A stretch of 64,000 nucleotides of DNA, taken from the NCBI GenBank assembly GCA_023702235.1, contig JAMQCR010000001.1, positions 2,356,001 to 2,420,000 on the forward strand, written 5' to 3'. Position numbers and translations under genes: made by a program. Source of the stretch: Neobacillus pocheonensis (GTDB lineage Bacteria > Bacillota > Bacilli > Bacillales > Cytobacillaceae). A model generated the notes under the pieces. It was not told where the DNA came from. It saw nothing but the letters and a program-made list of their open reading frames with translations, and ran no database searches. Below are positions 20,273-28,416 of this stretch, in pieces; the stretch's first letter is position 1, and each line of letters begins with the position of its first letter.

Positions 20273-21466
20273 TTAATAATGTAAAAGATGCCCTAGCTTG
20301 TCATGCTTTGTTCGTAAGTAATTTTCGTTTTCAGATCTCATTTCCATTTGCAGTGGCACCCGCTCGACAACTTCAAGGTCATAGCCTTTAAGTCCTTTAA
20401 TTTTTCGAGGGTTATTAGTTAATAACTTCATTTTATTAATCCCTAAATCCTTAAGTATTTGTGCCCCGATACCATATTCTCTTAAATCTGCTCCAAAGCC
20501 GAGCTTTTCATTCGCCTCAACGGTATCATAGCCCTCTTCTTGGAGCTTGTAGGCTCTCAATTTGTTTAAAAGACCGATTCCACGGCCTTCCTGGCGCATG
20601 TATAGTAGAACCCCATTGCCTTCTTGATTAATCTGATTTAAGGCTGCGTGCAATTGCGGACCACAGTCGCAACGGTAGGAACCGAAAACATCTCCTGTTA
20701 AACACTCAGAATGAACCCTTACAAGGAGTGGTTTTTCAGGATCAATTTCCCCTTTTACTAACGCAATATGTTCCTTTCCATCGACAAGGTTCGAATAGCC
20801 GACAGCTTTAAAGGTTCCAAATTCTGTAGGCAAATTAATCTCCACTTCACGTTTGACCAGTTTGTCCTTTTTATTGCGGTACTCAATTAAGTCTTTTATG
20901 GTAATCATTTTCACATTTAAATCATCGGCAATTTTTCGCAATTGTGGAACACGAGCCATCGTTCCATCTTCGTTCATGATTTCGCAAATAACTCCAGCGG
21001 GTTTGGCACCGCATAATATTGCAAGGTCCACTGCTGCCTCTGTGTGTCCCGTTCTTCTTAGAACTCCGCCTTTTTTGGCAATTAACGGAAAAATATGTCC
21101 AGGCCTATTGAAATCCATTGGTTTTGATTCGGGATCGAGCATACTTAACACGGTTGCTGAACGCTCGAAAGCGGAAATCCCAGTTGCCGAAAATTTATGG
21201 TCAATGCTTACGGTAAAGGCCGTTCCATGTGAATCTGTATTATGGGATACCATTGGGAATAAATCAAGCTTCTGCGCTATTTCTTCCTCAATGGGAACAC
21301 ATATTAAACCTCTTCCATGTGTTGCCATTAAATTAATAACATTAGGTGTCGCCTTTTCCGCTAAGGCGATAAAGTCACCTTCATTCTCCCTGTCCTCATC
21401 ATCACAAACAATCACAACTTTACCTTGCTTCAGTTCTTGAAGAGCCTCTTCAATCGTATCAAACAT
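20273..21466 (-). CDS. ribBA: Bifunctional DHBP synthase / GTP cyclohydrolase II
   Basis: About 397 residues. The N-terminal RibB half has the acidic [13 protein letters not shown] and [10 protein letters not shown] motifs, and ATHGRGLIC. The C-terminal RibA half has the zinc-binding Cys set ([19 protein letters not shown]) and RQEGRGIGL. Together they commit ribulose-5-phosphate and GTP to riboflavin. The start is ATG 21466 ([10 protein letters not shown]) after GGGGAG; the upstream ATG at 21511 lacks such a site. Confidence 0.96.
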   Translation of the reverse strand: MFDTIEEALQELKQGKVVIVCDDEDRENEGDFIALAEKATPNVINLMATHGRGLICVPIEEEIAQKLDLFPMVSHNTDSHGTAFTVSIDHKFSATGISAFERSATVLSMLDPESKPMDFNRPGHIFPLIAKKGGVLRRTGHTEAAVDLAILCGAKPAGVICEIMNEDGTMARVPQLRKIADDLNVKMITIKDLIEYRNKKDKLVKREVEINLPTEFGTFKAVGYSNLVDGKEHIALVKGEIDPEKPLLVRVHSECLTGDVFGSYRCDCGPQLHAALNQINQEGNGVLLYMRQEGRGIGLLNKLRAYKLQEEGYDTVEANEKLGFGADLREYGIGAQILKDLGINKMKLLTNNPRKIKGLKGYDLEVVERVPLQMEMRSENENYLRTKHDKLGHLLHY

Positions 21467-21518
21467 GTTATTTCTCCCCTTTCGTAATCGAAATGTTATT
21501 CCTATACACACTTAGAAA

Positions 21519-22178
21519 TTAGGCAAACCCATTATCTTGTAAGAATTGTGCGGTGATTCCTGCTGAACTCTTCTTGTTAGAATGACCGACAACACCGGTT
21601 AGAAAATGGCCAACATATTTCCCAATCATATCGCATTCCAAATTGACGATATCCCCTTTTTCCTTTAACCCTAAAATTGATTCAGATAAAGTGTGGGGTA
21701 TGATTGATAAAGTGAAACTCTTTTCTGTCACACCAAAAACGGTGAGGCTTGTCCCGTCTACAGCAATCGAGCCCCTTAAAATTACGTATTGTAACAATTC
21801 CGGACCTGCTTCTATTTCATAGTAAACGGCGTTTTCAAACTGTTTTTTACTATAAATCATCCCAGTTCCATCGATATGTCCGGATACAAAATGACCACCA
21901 AATCTACCTCCAGCCGCCATGGCCCGTTCAAGATTGACTTTTGAACCACGTTTTAAGGCAATTAAACTGGTGGCTTTTACAGTTTCCGGCATTACATCCA
22001 CGGTAAAATGAGGTCCAGAAAAGGAAGTGACTGTCAGGCACACCCCGTTTACTGCAATACTATCTCCTAGATGAACATCTTCAAGAATTTTTTTAGCTTC
22101 AATTGTAAGCACAAAAGATTCTCCTGCTCGCTGGATATTTGAAACCAATCCAATCTCTTCAATAATTCCTGTGAACAT
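21519..22178 (-). CDS. ribE: Riboflavin synthase alpha chain
   Basis: 219 residues. Two homologous lumazine-binding halves each start with a MFTGI/GRFGGHFVSGHIDGTG-type motif: MFTGIIEEIG and CLTVTSF in the first, SGHIDGTG and GTSLTVFGV in the second. It disproportionates two ribityllumazines to riboflavin. ATG follows GGAG. It is the first coding gene after the FMN riboswitch, a place usually held by ribD, which is absent from this window. Confidence 0.96.
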   Translation of the reverse strand: MFTGIIEEIGLVSNIQRAGESFVLTIEAKKILEDVHLGDSIAVNGVCLTVTSFSGPHFTVDVMPETVKATSLIALKRGSKVNLERAMAAGGRFGGHFVSGHIDGTGMIYSKKQFENAVYYEIEAGPELLQYVILRGSIAVDGTSLTVFGVTEKSFTLSIIPHTLSESILGLKEKGDIVNLECDMIGKYVGHFLTGVVGHSNKKSSAGITAQFLQDNGFA

Positions 22179-22233
22179 GATTGTTCTACTCCTTACCTTG
22201 GTTCAGCATTGTCCTACTATCATTTAGAAAACG

Positions 22234-22266
22234 AAAAAGGACCCTGAAGACGATGCTTCAGGGTCC
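22234..22266 (-). terminator. Attenuator terminator of the FMN riboswitch
   Basis: A perfect 11-base stem (GGACCCTGAAG/CTTCAGGGTCC) is followed by TTTTTCGTTTTC on the minus strand, between the FMN aptamer and ribE. Confidence 0.93.
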
Positions 22267-22334
22267 ATTAGAAGGCAATAAGAAAATAAGGCTTAAAAAT
22301 AGGTATATTTCGACCTACTTTTATTCCTGTTTTT

Positions 22335-22481
22335 CCTTCTCCCATCCAGACTTTAACTGTCGGCCCTGGAGTTTCACCAGATCCACCGTTTACCTTACAA
22401 ATAAGCTAAACGGGTCACGGACTAAGAAGCATTTCGCTTCATCACCGCCGGTTAGGAATTTCACCTGACCCCGAAGGAATT
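22335..22481 (-). ncRNA. FMN riboswitch (RFN element)
   Basis: The minus strand shows the RFN blocks in order: CTTCGGGGTCAGGTGAAATTCC, AACCGGCGGT, AGTCCGTGACCC, GGTGGATCTGGTGAAACTCC and AGGGCCGACAGTTAAAGTCTGGATGGGAGAAGG. It controls ribE-ribBA-ribH. Confidence 0.97.
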
Positions 22482-22549
22482 ATTTAAATATATTGTTAAA
22501 CATATTATACTTTATAAAAATAATAAAGGGAAATACTTTGATTCTTGAT

Positions 22550-23017
22550 TTATCGATACTGCTTAACTGGTAAATAAATATCATAGTGAAGATTCCCTGA
22601 AGCATTCAGATGTTTATTTGCCTCTGGATATATTTCCAAGCTTAAAGCATTCAGGTCTTGCTCATAGCCATACTCTTTCATCCATTTGAGCAATTGAAGG
22701 TATGTATTTTCAACTTCCTCTGGTCGTCCTTTATGAGTGGCGCAAACATAATTTTTACGAGGAATTGTGAAACCAACCATTCCTTCTGGGATATTTTCAA
22801 TTTTTTCTACAGGTGTTGTTACATAATAGGTGAATTCTGTTTCTCTGCTATGAAATGGAGCAATCAAAATGGGTTCCTTTGTTTGATAAGCAACTTCATT
22901 AAGACGTGCTTCCAATTCAGTAAACAAACTAGGAATGGTATTCGTTTCTGCATAGGTACCATTCCACGAAATTCCAACTACCTTTAGCTCATTCTTTTCA
23001 ACCACTTGAATATCCAT
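22550..23017 (-). CDS. GyrI-like/AraC effector-binding domain protein
   Basis: About 155 residues, a stand-alone SOUL/GyrI-like ligand-binding domain (AraC_E_bind type) with no DNA-binding part. Typical features: an N-terminal VVGISWNGTY strand, a pseudo-repeat with FTYYVTTPVE, the Gly-Phe strand VGFTIPRKNYVCATHKG, and a C-terminal ALSLEIYPE and YDIYLPVK. Such proteins bind small molecules or regulatory partners. ATG 23017 follows AAGGGGG. It is monocistronic. Confidence 0.8.
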   Translation of the reverse strand: MDIQVVEKNELKVVGISWNGTYAETNTIPSLFTELEARLNEVAYQTKEPILIAPFHSRETEFTYYVTTPVEKIENIPEGMVGFTIPRKNYVCATHKGRPEEVENTYLQLLKWMKEYGYEQDLNALSLEIYPEANKHLNASGNLHYDIYLPVKQYR

Positions 23018-23102
23018 GCAAATTCCCCCTTTTACAACCATCTTATTTCTATTATTCTGGCTTTATCCCTAAAATTCCTGTAAAAAGATATAGATTTATG
23101 AA

Positions 23103-23131
23103 TAAAAAAACAACCTTTTTCCCCAAGGTTG
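23103..23131 (-). terminator. Terminator after the CBO0543-family gene
   Basis: Minus strand: a 7-base stem (CAACCTT/AAGGTTG) is followed by seven T. Confidence 0.75.
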
Positions 23132-23143
23132 CTTGTTCCTGTG

Positions 23144-23688
23144 TTATTTTAATATACTTTGTTGGATCCCAAATATGTTCCACAAAAAAGTAGCAAATAA
23201 GGCAGAAATAATCCAAGCTAATAAAGGATTTTTATAGTGAATGCCGAGAACAGTAAACATGATAAAGTTGAACAAGGTAGACCAGCCTAAATTCCATCCA
23301 TGTTTATGGACCATTAAACCGATTTTTAGATCAAGATACTCGTTAACTACATACCCCAATGTCCATAATAGAATATAGACTAATCTCTTCCAAGGTACTT
23401 TTGGTATATGCCAAGGAAAATAACGATAGTAGCAGGATATTTTAGTAGCATAATTAAAAAAGCAATATGGGTGTGTTTCGCCCAATGCTTATCGCTGCCA
23501 ACTGGTACGTACTCCCACATGCTATATTTATAAAATAAAAATTGATAAACCAGATCGCCGACCATTAAGAAAAGAAACGTTGGGTAATATGCTTTCCAGT
23601 TTTTCAAATCACCCCATTTAATTGCAGAAAAAATAAAAATAACTCCGTACAATAAATTCAGGCTCACTTGGTATAGACCCCTTTGCAC
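23144..23688 (-). CDS. CBO0543-family membrane protein, frameshifted
   Basis: About 180 residues with five or so hydrophobic helices. The first frame (23688 to about 23412) includes a conserved LMVGDLVYQFLFY segment and ends in FLGIY. The second continues VPWKRLVYILLWTLGYVVNEYL to the stop at 23144. Restoring GGCC at the GCC near 23410 gives FLGHIPKVPWKRL and joins them. The family is widespread in Bacillaceae and its function is unknown. It stands alone between the effector-binding protein and catalase. Confidence 0.65.
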
Positions 23689-23847
23689 TAATCTATTTTT
23701 ATTATTTTCCTTTTATTGTAAAAACATAACAATCTGTTCGAAATAAAATACGACTTTTTTTTGTCGCATTTTGTCATATTGCAACCCTTTCCGTAAAGTC
23801 AACACTAACAAAAATGTTGTAGGAAACTGATGTATTGCGTTTTCTAA

Positions 23848-23880
23848 CAACAAAGACCGTCCTAAAAAGGACGGCCTTTG
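23848..23880 (-). terminator. Terminator after catalase
   Basis: A 12-base stem (AAAGGCCGTCCT with AGGACGGTCTTT, one G-U) and a T-rich tail on the minus strand. Confidence 0.8.
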
Positions 23881-23893
23881 ATAGTTTACTAGA

Positions 23894-25358
23894 TTATTTT
23901 ACTTCTTGTGGCAGGGCTAATCCTAAGCCTTTAGCAATGCGCTCACCAAACTCTGCATCTGCTTTATAGAAATTGAGGGTTGCACGAAGCTTAATATCTT
24001 CTCTTTCAACAGGCTTCATCGCACCCACGATATTTTCAACTGTGCGAGCCTTTTCACCTTCATCCATTAAGCGATAAAGATCTCCTGCTTGTGTATAATG
24101 ATCTGCTTGATCGTAAGATACCTGTTCAGCTACACCAGTAACTTGGAAAGGTGTTTGTTTATTTTCTGGTGTCTCTTTTGCCCATCATAGCTATTTGGTT
24201 CATAATAAACAGATCCCCCGCCATTACCGTCAAACCTCATTTGCCCATCACGCTGATAGTTATTAACTTCTACTTTTGGACGGTTAATTGGCAGGGCAGC
24301 ATGGTTTGCACCAACACGGTACCGATGTGCATCTGAATAGGCGAATATTCGGCCTTGAAGCATTTTATCTGGAGAAGCCTCAACACCAGGTACCAATGTT
24401 CCAGGTGAGAATGTTGCTTGCTCAACTTCTGTAAAATAGTTTTCAGGATTGCGGTCTAAAACCATTGTCCCAACTTCAATTAATGGATAGTCTTTATGTG
24501 ACCATACTTTTGTAACATCAAATGGATCGAAACGATACGTATTTGCATCTTCAAATGGCATGATTTGGACGTGGAGCTTCCATTTAGGGAAGTCACCCTT
24601 TTCAATCGCATTGAATAAATCTTCTGTGTGATAATCAGGGTTTTCACCAGCGAGTTTTCCCGCTACTTCATTCGTCATGTTTTTAACGCCTTGTTCAGCT
24701 TTAAAGTGATATTTCACCCATACGGCTTCTCCTTCAGCGTTTACCCATTTGAATGTATGACTGCCATAACCGTTCATATGACGGAGTGTTGCCGGAATAC
24801 CACGGTCACCCATTAAATATGTAACTTGGTGAAGTGATTCAGGTGAATGAGACCAGAAATCCCAAATCGCTGTAGGATTTTTTAAATGTGTTTTCGGATC
24901 TCTTTTTTGTGTATGGATAAAATCAGGGAATTTAATCGCATCACGGATAAAGAAAATCGGTGTATTGTTCCCAACGATATCATAGTTTCCTTCTTCCGTA
25001 TAGAACTTAACCGCAAATCCGCGTGGATCGCGAACGGTATCAGCTGAGCCTAGCTCACCAGCTACAGTTGAGAAACGGATGAAGAGCGGAGTGCGCTTGC
25101 CTACACCGTTAAAAACTTTTGCCTTTGTATATTTTGATAAATCATTTGTAACTTCAAAAAAACCGTGTGCACCAGCACCTTTGGCATGAACAACGCGCTC
25201 AGGAACACGTTCGCGGTTAAAGTGAGCTAATTTTTCAAGTAAATGAAAATCTTGAAGTAATGTTGGCCACGGGAACCTGCAGTCATTGAATTTTGATTGT
25301 CGCCAACAGGAGCCCCGTGGCTGGTTGTTAAGTGTTTGTGTTTGTTTTCGTTTGTCAT
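23894..25358 (-). CDS. katA: Catalase (clade 3, small-subunit heme catalase), frameshifted
   Basis: About 487 residues once two missing bases are restored, the usual length. The N-terminal [20 protein letters not shown] runs from ATG 25358 (AAGAGGTG site). The frame changes at GGCC 25265-25268 ([15 protein letters not shown]). The middle frame has the distal His in [14 protein letters not shown], the Asn in [12 protein letters not shown], and the heme Tyr motif [15 protein letters not shown] second change at the GGGC near 24180 leads to a normal C-terminus ending [10 protein letters not shown] at 23894. It decomposes hydrogen peroxide in the cytoplasm. Upstream lies a PerR-like operator. Confidence 0.92.
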
Positions 25359-25396
25359 AAAATCACCTCTTAAACTATTTTTCTAACATTAAGTAA

Positions 25397-25461
25397 ATTA
25401 TAATCTAATTTTTTTTAAAATCAATATTTATTTATAATTATTTTAAATAAATATTGATTTT
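25397..25461 (-). promoter_or_regulatory. Catalase promoter with PerR-like operator inside a 45-bp palindrome
   Basis: On the minus strand, TTGATT (25419-25424) and TATAAT (25397-25402) are 16 bases apart, in position for catalase. A perfect inverted repeat with 18-base arms spans 25417-25461 and overlaps the -35 box. Its exact centre is TTATAATTATTTTAA (25432-25446), one mismatch from the PerR box TTATAATNATTATAA. Peroxide derepression of catalase by PerR is well known in Bacillus. Confidence 0.75.
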
Positions 25462-25545
25462 ATTTAATGATCTTTTACCCATTGTTACAAAAAGAATTGA
25501 TTCAAAAGTGACTTCCTTATAAAATTGAGTAATGAGAATCATCTA

Positions 25546-25576
25546 TATCAATACTAACATTTTTCAGTATTGATAG
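25546..25576. repeat. Inverted repeat between catalase and the 63-residue ORF
   Basis: Perfect 10-base arms TATCAATACT/AGTATTGATA around an 11-base loop, with no T-run on either strand, so not a terminator. It is in the 384-base gap 25359-25742, which otherwise holds the catalase promoter and a plausible -10 (TATACT) for the next + strand gene. Confidence 0.6.
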
Positions 25577-25742
25577 TAAATTTTTAAGGTTAAGAAAAAT
25601 AGAAATATTTAGACTATTTCCGACAATTTTCTATTGTACTCTACCTAAAAAATCTTCCTGCTTGCAACGTCGATCTATTACTAAAATACAGAAAAATAGA
25701 TTATACTGTTATTATGTTATTTAATTATTAGGAGGATTTTTT

Positions 25743-25934
25743 ATGACTGAAGTAAATGAAGAAATGGGTAAAAAGAAAATGAGCCTGCAAGACGCAATCA
25801 AAAAGCAGCTTGAAAATAAAAAAAATCAATCTGCTGCTGGAAATTCGTCTTCAGGCAATTCTCTGACAACGAAAAAAATGAAAAGCCAACAAACGAAAAA
25901 AGTGAGTAATTCACGTCGTAAAATGGGTGTATAA
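25743..25934 (+). CDS. Small basic conserved hypothetical protein
   Basis: 63 residues, hydrophilic, rich in Lys, Ser, Asn and Gln, with no hydrophobic segment or Cys. The first 30 residues (MSLQDAIKKQLENKKN) look helical; the rest is likely disordered and ends NSRRKMGV. It has a strong start (AGGAGG, 8 bases). Its stop overlaps the ATG of the YwbE gene, so the two are probably co-translated. I do not recognise a function. Confidence 0.65.
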   Translation: MTEVNEEMGKKKMSLQDAIKKQLENKKNQSAAGNSSSGNSLTTKKMKSQQTKKVSNSRRKMGV

Positions 25935-26131
25935 TGAACGGTCAAAACAGAAACGAAATCCTTCCAGGTACTGCAGTTGATATAGTCCTAAAAGCTGACC
26001 AAAGAACTGGTAAACTTACGGGCGGTATCGTAAAAGATATTTTAACAAAATCAAGCTTTCATCCACATGGCATTAAAGTTAGGCTTATGGATGGTCAGGT
26101 TGGAAGAGTCAAGGTAATACGAGGTAACTAG
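25934..26131 (+). CDS. ywbE: YwbE family protein
   Basis: 65 residues. The core GTAVDIVLKADQRTGKLTGGIVKDILTKSS and HGIKVRLMDGQVGRVK match the YwbE family (small beta-rich protein, function unknown). Coupled to the preceding gene through an overlapping stop/start. No clear terminator follows; the 170 bases up to the cold-shock terminator contain nothing I can name. Confidence 0.9.
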   Translation: MNGQNRNEILPGTAVDIVLKADQRTGKLTGGIVKDILTKSSFHPHGIKVRLMDGQVGRVKVIRGN

Positions 26132-26299
26132 TTCATTTTGACAATTATAACCCTTCTTTGTTCTTGGTTTAATTTTAATGTTTTGATAATTAATGGTATT
26201 TTTTTGCAGCATTCACACCATACTACTACTAACCATTTTACTTTTCACATATTTAGGATGCCGACACAATTTATCAAGTCTGTCTCTTTTTTTTGCATA

Positions 26300-26333
26300 C
26301 AAAAAAACAAACTCCAGAAAGTGGAGTCTGTTT
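26300..26333 (-). terminator. Terminator after the cold-shock gene
   Basis: Minus strand: stem ACAGACTCC/GGAGTTTGT around a 6-base loop, followed by seven T. Confidence 0.88.
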
Positions 26334-26347
26334 TATTCGAAGGTAAA

Positions 26348-26548
26348 TTATGCCTTACGAACGTTTACCGCTTGTGGTCCACGTTGACCATTTTCGATTT
26401 CAAACGTTACTTCTTGACCTTCATCTAAAGTTTTATACCCTTCGCTCTGAATGGCAGAGAAGTGAACAAAAACATCTTCTCCACCTTCACGCTCAATAAA
26501 TCCAAAGCCTTTTTCTCCGTTAAACCATTTTACTTTACCATGTTCCAA
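26348..26548 (-). CDS. Cold-shock protein, CspA/CspD family
   Basis: 66 residues. The single cold-shock domain has both RNA-binding motifs: RNP1 as KGFGFIE and RNP2 as DVFVHFSAI. It binds single-stranded nucleic acid and melts mRNA structure. ATG follows a GGAGG-like site (AGGAGGCTTTCAAATTGG region). About 185 bases of AT-rich sequence lie upstream, consistent with the long leaders of csp mRNAs, though I could not define a cold box. Confidence 0.95.
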   Translation of the reverse strand: MEHGKVKWFNGEKGFGFIEREGGEDVFVHFSAIQSEGYKTLDEGQEVTFEIENGQRGPQAVNVRKA

Positions 26549-26733
26549 TTTGAAAGCCTCCTAGCATGTAACAATACATGAAATTGCAATTTATACTTGC
26601 CCAATTATTTTTACCTATAAAAAATTTTTTAATACCTATTTCATAAAAAAATATTTCTACATTTTAAAAGTAAACTAATCATTTCTTCCTATGTATCTAG
26701 GGTAAAAAATGTTCATAAATATGCTTTGGTTAC

Positions 26734-27495
26734 TTAGTCTTTTATAACCCATTTATGGATCGCTTTTGCAACCCCGTCATCATTGTTCGTTGCAGTGACC
26801 CAGTCTGCTTCTTCTTTCACAACTTCCTGAGCATTTCCCATGGCGACACCAATTCCAGCTTCCTTAATCATCGCCATATCATTTAAGCTGTCCCCAACTG
26901 CCATAACATTTTTCATGTCAATTCCAAGTCGGTTACATACGATTTTAAGTCCATTGGCTTTATTGATTCCAAAAGGGTTCACTTCAATATTTTTTAACGT
27001 GGAATTACTAAGCTCGAATTCACCTTTTCCTTCGAGTTCCTTCAATATTAATTCCCTGGCAGCATCATCATCAACATCAAACCCGAATTTCAACCATTCT
27101 TTTCCATGAATGTCCTCTGGCATTTCATCAAACCACATTTTGTCCGTGCTTATAGCCCAAAATCTTGTTTGATGCTGTTGCGATAACTCCCACATCCATT
27201 GAATAAACTCCGATTTAACAAGATTCCTCTCTACCAATTCCCTTTTTTCATCCCAAATTTCACTTCCATTAACTGTTACTAAATAAGAAGTTAACTCTAA
27301 TGAATCGGCATGTTCTCCGCAAGTCATTATGGACCGTCCGGTACTAAGAACAACGAATACACCTCTTTCTTGTGCTTCTTTAATAGCCCCACGATTACCT
27401 TCTGAAATCTGGTGTTCATCATTAAATAGTGTTCCGTCCATATCAAGTGCAACTAATTTGATTTCATTATCATTTTTAAAATTATCCATTCGCAA
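26734..27495 (-). CDS. HAD-IIB (Cof-type) phosphatase
   Basis: 253 residues. Motif I is LVALDMDGTLFNDE (nucleophile Asp near 15), motif II VVLSTGRS, motif III Lys in INKANGLK, and motif IV AVGDSLNDMAMI. A C2-type cap sits between motifs II and III. These are sugar-phosphate or flavin-phosphate phosphatases; the substrate is not evident. TTG 27495 is spaced well from AGGGGG; ATG 27489 is the alternative. Confidence 0.9.
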   Translation of the reverse strand: MRMDNFKNDNEIKLVALDMDGTLFNDEHQISEGNRGAIKEAQERGVFVVLSTGRSIMTCGEHADSLELTSYLVTVNGSEIWDEKRELVERNLVKSEFIQWMWELSQQHQTRFWAISTDKMWFDEMPEDIHGKEWLKFGFDVDDDAARELILKELEGKGEFELSNSTLKNIEVNPFGINKANGLKIVCNRLGIDMKNVMAVGDSLNDMAMIKEAGIGVAMGNAQEVVKEEADWVTATNNDDGVAKAIHKWVIKD

Positions 27496-27671
27496 TTATT
27501 TTCCCCCTTCTCCTTTTATCTTATTAAAATACCACCATCTCATACTCTTAAGCAAAGAAGATAACTTAATCTGTTTACATAATAAAATTATAAAAAACTT
27601 GTATTTCTAAAAGTAATGATGAAATTATATGAAATAACGTCAATCCTTTCAAAATAGTTAAAACTATTTTG

Positions 27672-27702
27672 AAAAAAACGCTTGGACCTAAAATCCAAGC
27701 GT
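27672..27702 (-). terminator. Terminator after the IscA-like gene
   Basis: Minus strand: perfect 9-base stem ACGCTTGGA/TCCAAGCGT, 7-base loop, then a T-run. Confidence 0.9.
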
Positions 27703-27714
27703 GTAAGATTTCAA

Positions 27715-28026
27715 TCAATGATTATGTTGATGATCGTGACTTCCCTTAGATGGGTTTGTAATCACCCACTCCTCTTTTGGTACATGGAAAAATTGAATCC
27801 AAACCCCATCCAAAATTTCTTCTCTTGTATCAAGAATGAAATCAATATCCTTGTCCGTTTTGACAACTTCATCATGTTCTTTCGGTGTATCAAGCATCAA
27901 TTCATAATGCGCATGATCCCCATGCATATGAGATACGAATACTCTGAACATTTTTCCTTGTCCATCTTCTTTCGCTAACATTTTTTTTAATTCTTTTGCT
28001 GCATTTCGATTAATTTTACATTTCAT
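27715..28026 (-). CDS. HesB/IscA-like iron-sulfur family protein
   Basis: About 103 residues from ATG 28026 (AGGAGA site); the longer frame from 28119 has no ribosome binding site. The HesB/IscA-like fold is indicated by INRNAAKELKKML, FRVFVSHMHGDHAHYELMLDTP, the DKDIDFILD strand and DGVWIQFFHVPKEEWVITNP. The Cys ligands of true IscA (C, CxC) are missing; only Cys 3 is present. The tail is His-rich (HDHQHNH). Cluster scaffolding in the usual way is therefore doubtful. Metal binding by the His residues is possible but is inference. Confidence 0.75.
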   Translation of the reverse strand: MKCKINRNAAKELKKMLAKEDGQGKMFRVFVSHMHGDHAHYELMLDTPKEHDEVVKTDKDIDFILDTREEILDGVWIQFFHVPKEEWVITNPSKGSHDHQHNH

Positions 28027-28279
28027 ATTTTGTTCTCCTATTCTTATGGATTCATTTTCATTATCCCATTTTGGATCAAAAATAGACGAATTTATGAAAA
28101 TAAATCGTATTTCTATCAATGATTTATACTTTCATAGGATTAAACTACCATTGTTTTCCGTTTTTAGGAATTTATAACCTTAACAAATTTGTCACAAATA
28201 TTTGCAAAAACCTATGTAAACATCATTAACGAATTGTTAATATTGTTTTAGGGAAATGGTTCTGATTTAAATCGTGATC

Positions 28280-28369
28280 AACTATTTAAAAAATAAATCA
28301 AAATTAAATAGTTCACATGTTTTAAGAATTATAGTATCATTTTGTTTGAGTTTGTGAACGAATTCACGA
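28280..28369 (+). promoter_or_regulatory. qox promoter with Rex-like operator
   Basis: TTCACA (28312-28317) and TATCAT (28335-28340) with a 17-base spacer form a good sigma-A promoter. Just after the expected start is TTGTGAACGAATTCACGA (28352-28369), one base from the Rex consensus TTGTGAA-N4-TTCACAA. It also contains a ResD-like TTTGTGAAC. A further perfect inverted repeat, AACTATTTAA...TTAAATAGTT (28280-28313), reaches the -35 box. This fills most of the 390-base gap before qoxA. Confidence 0.7.
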
Positions 28370-28416
28370 ATTGCTATTGTAAAAAACGAGCTTATTTAAG
28401 GAGAGGGGCTGGAAAA

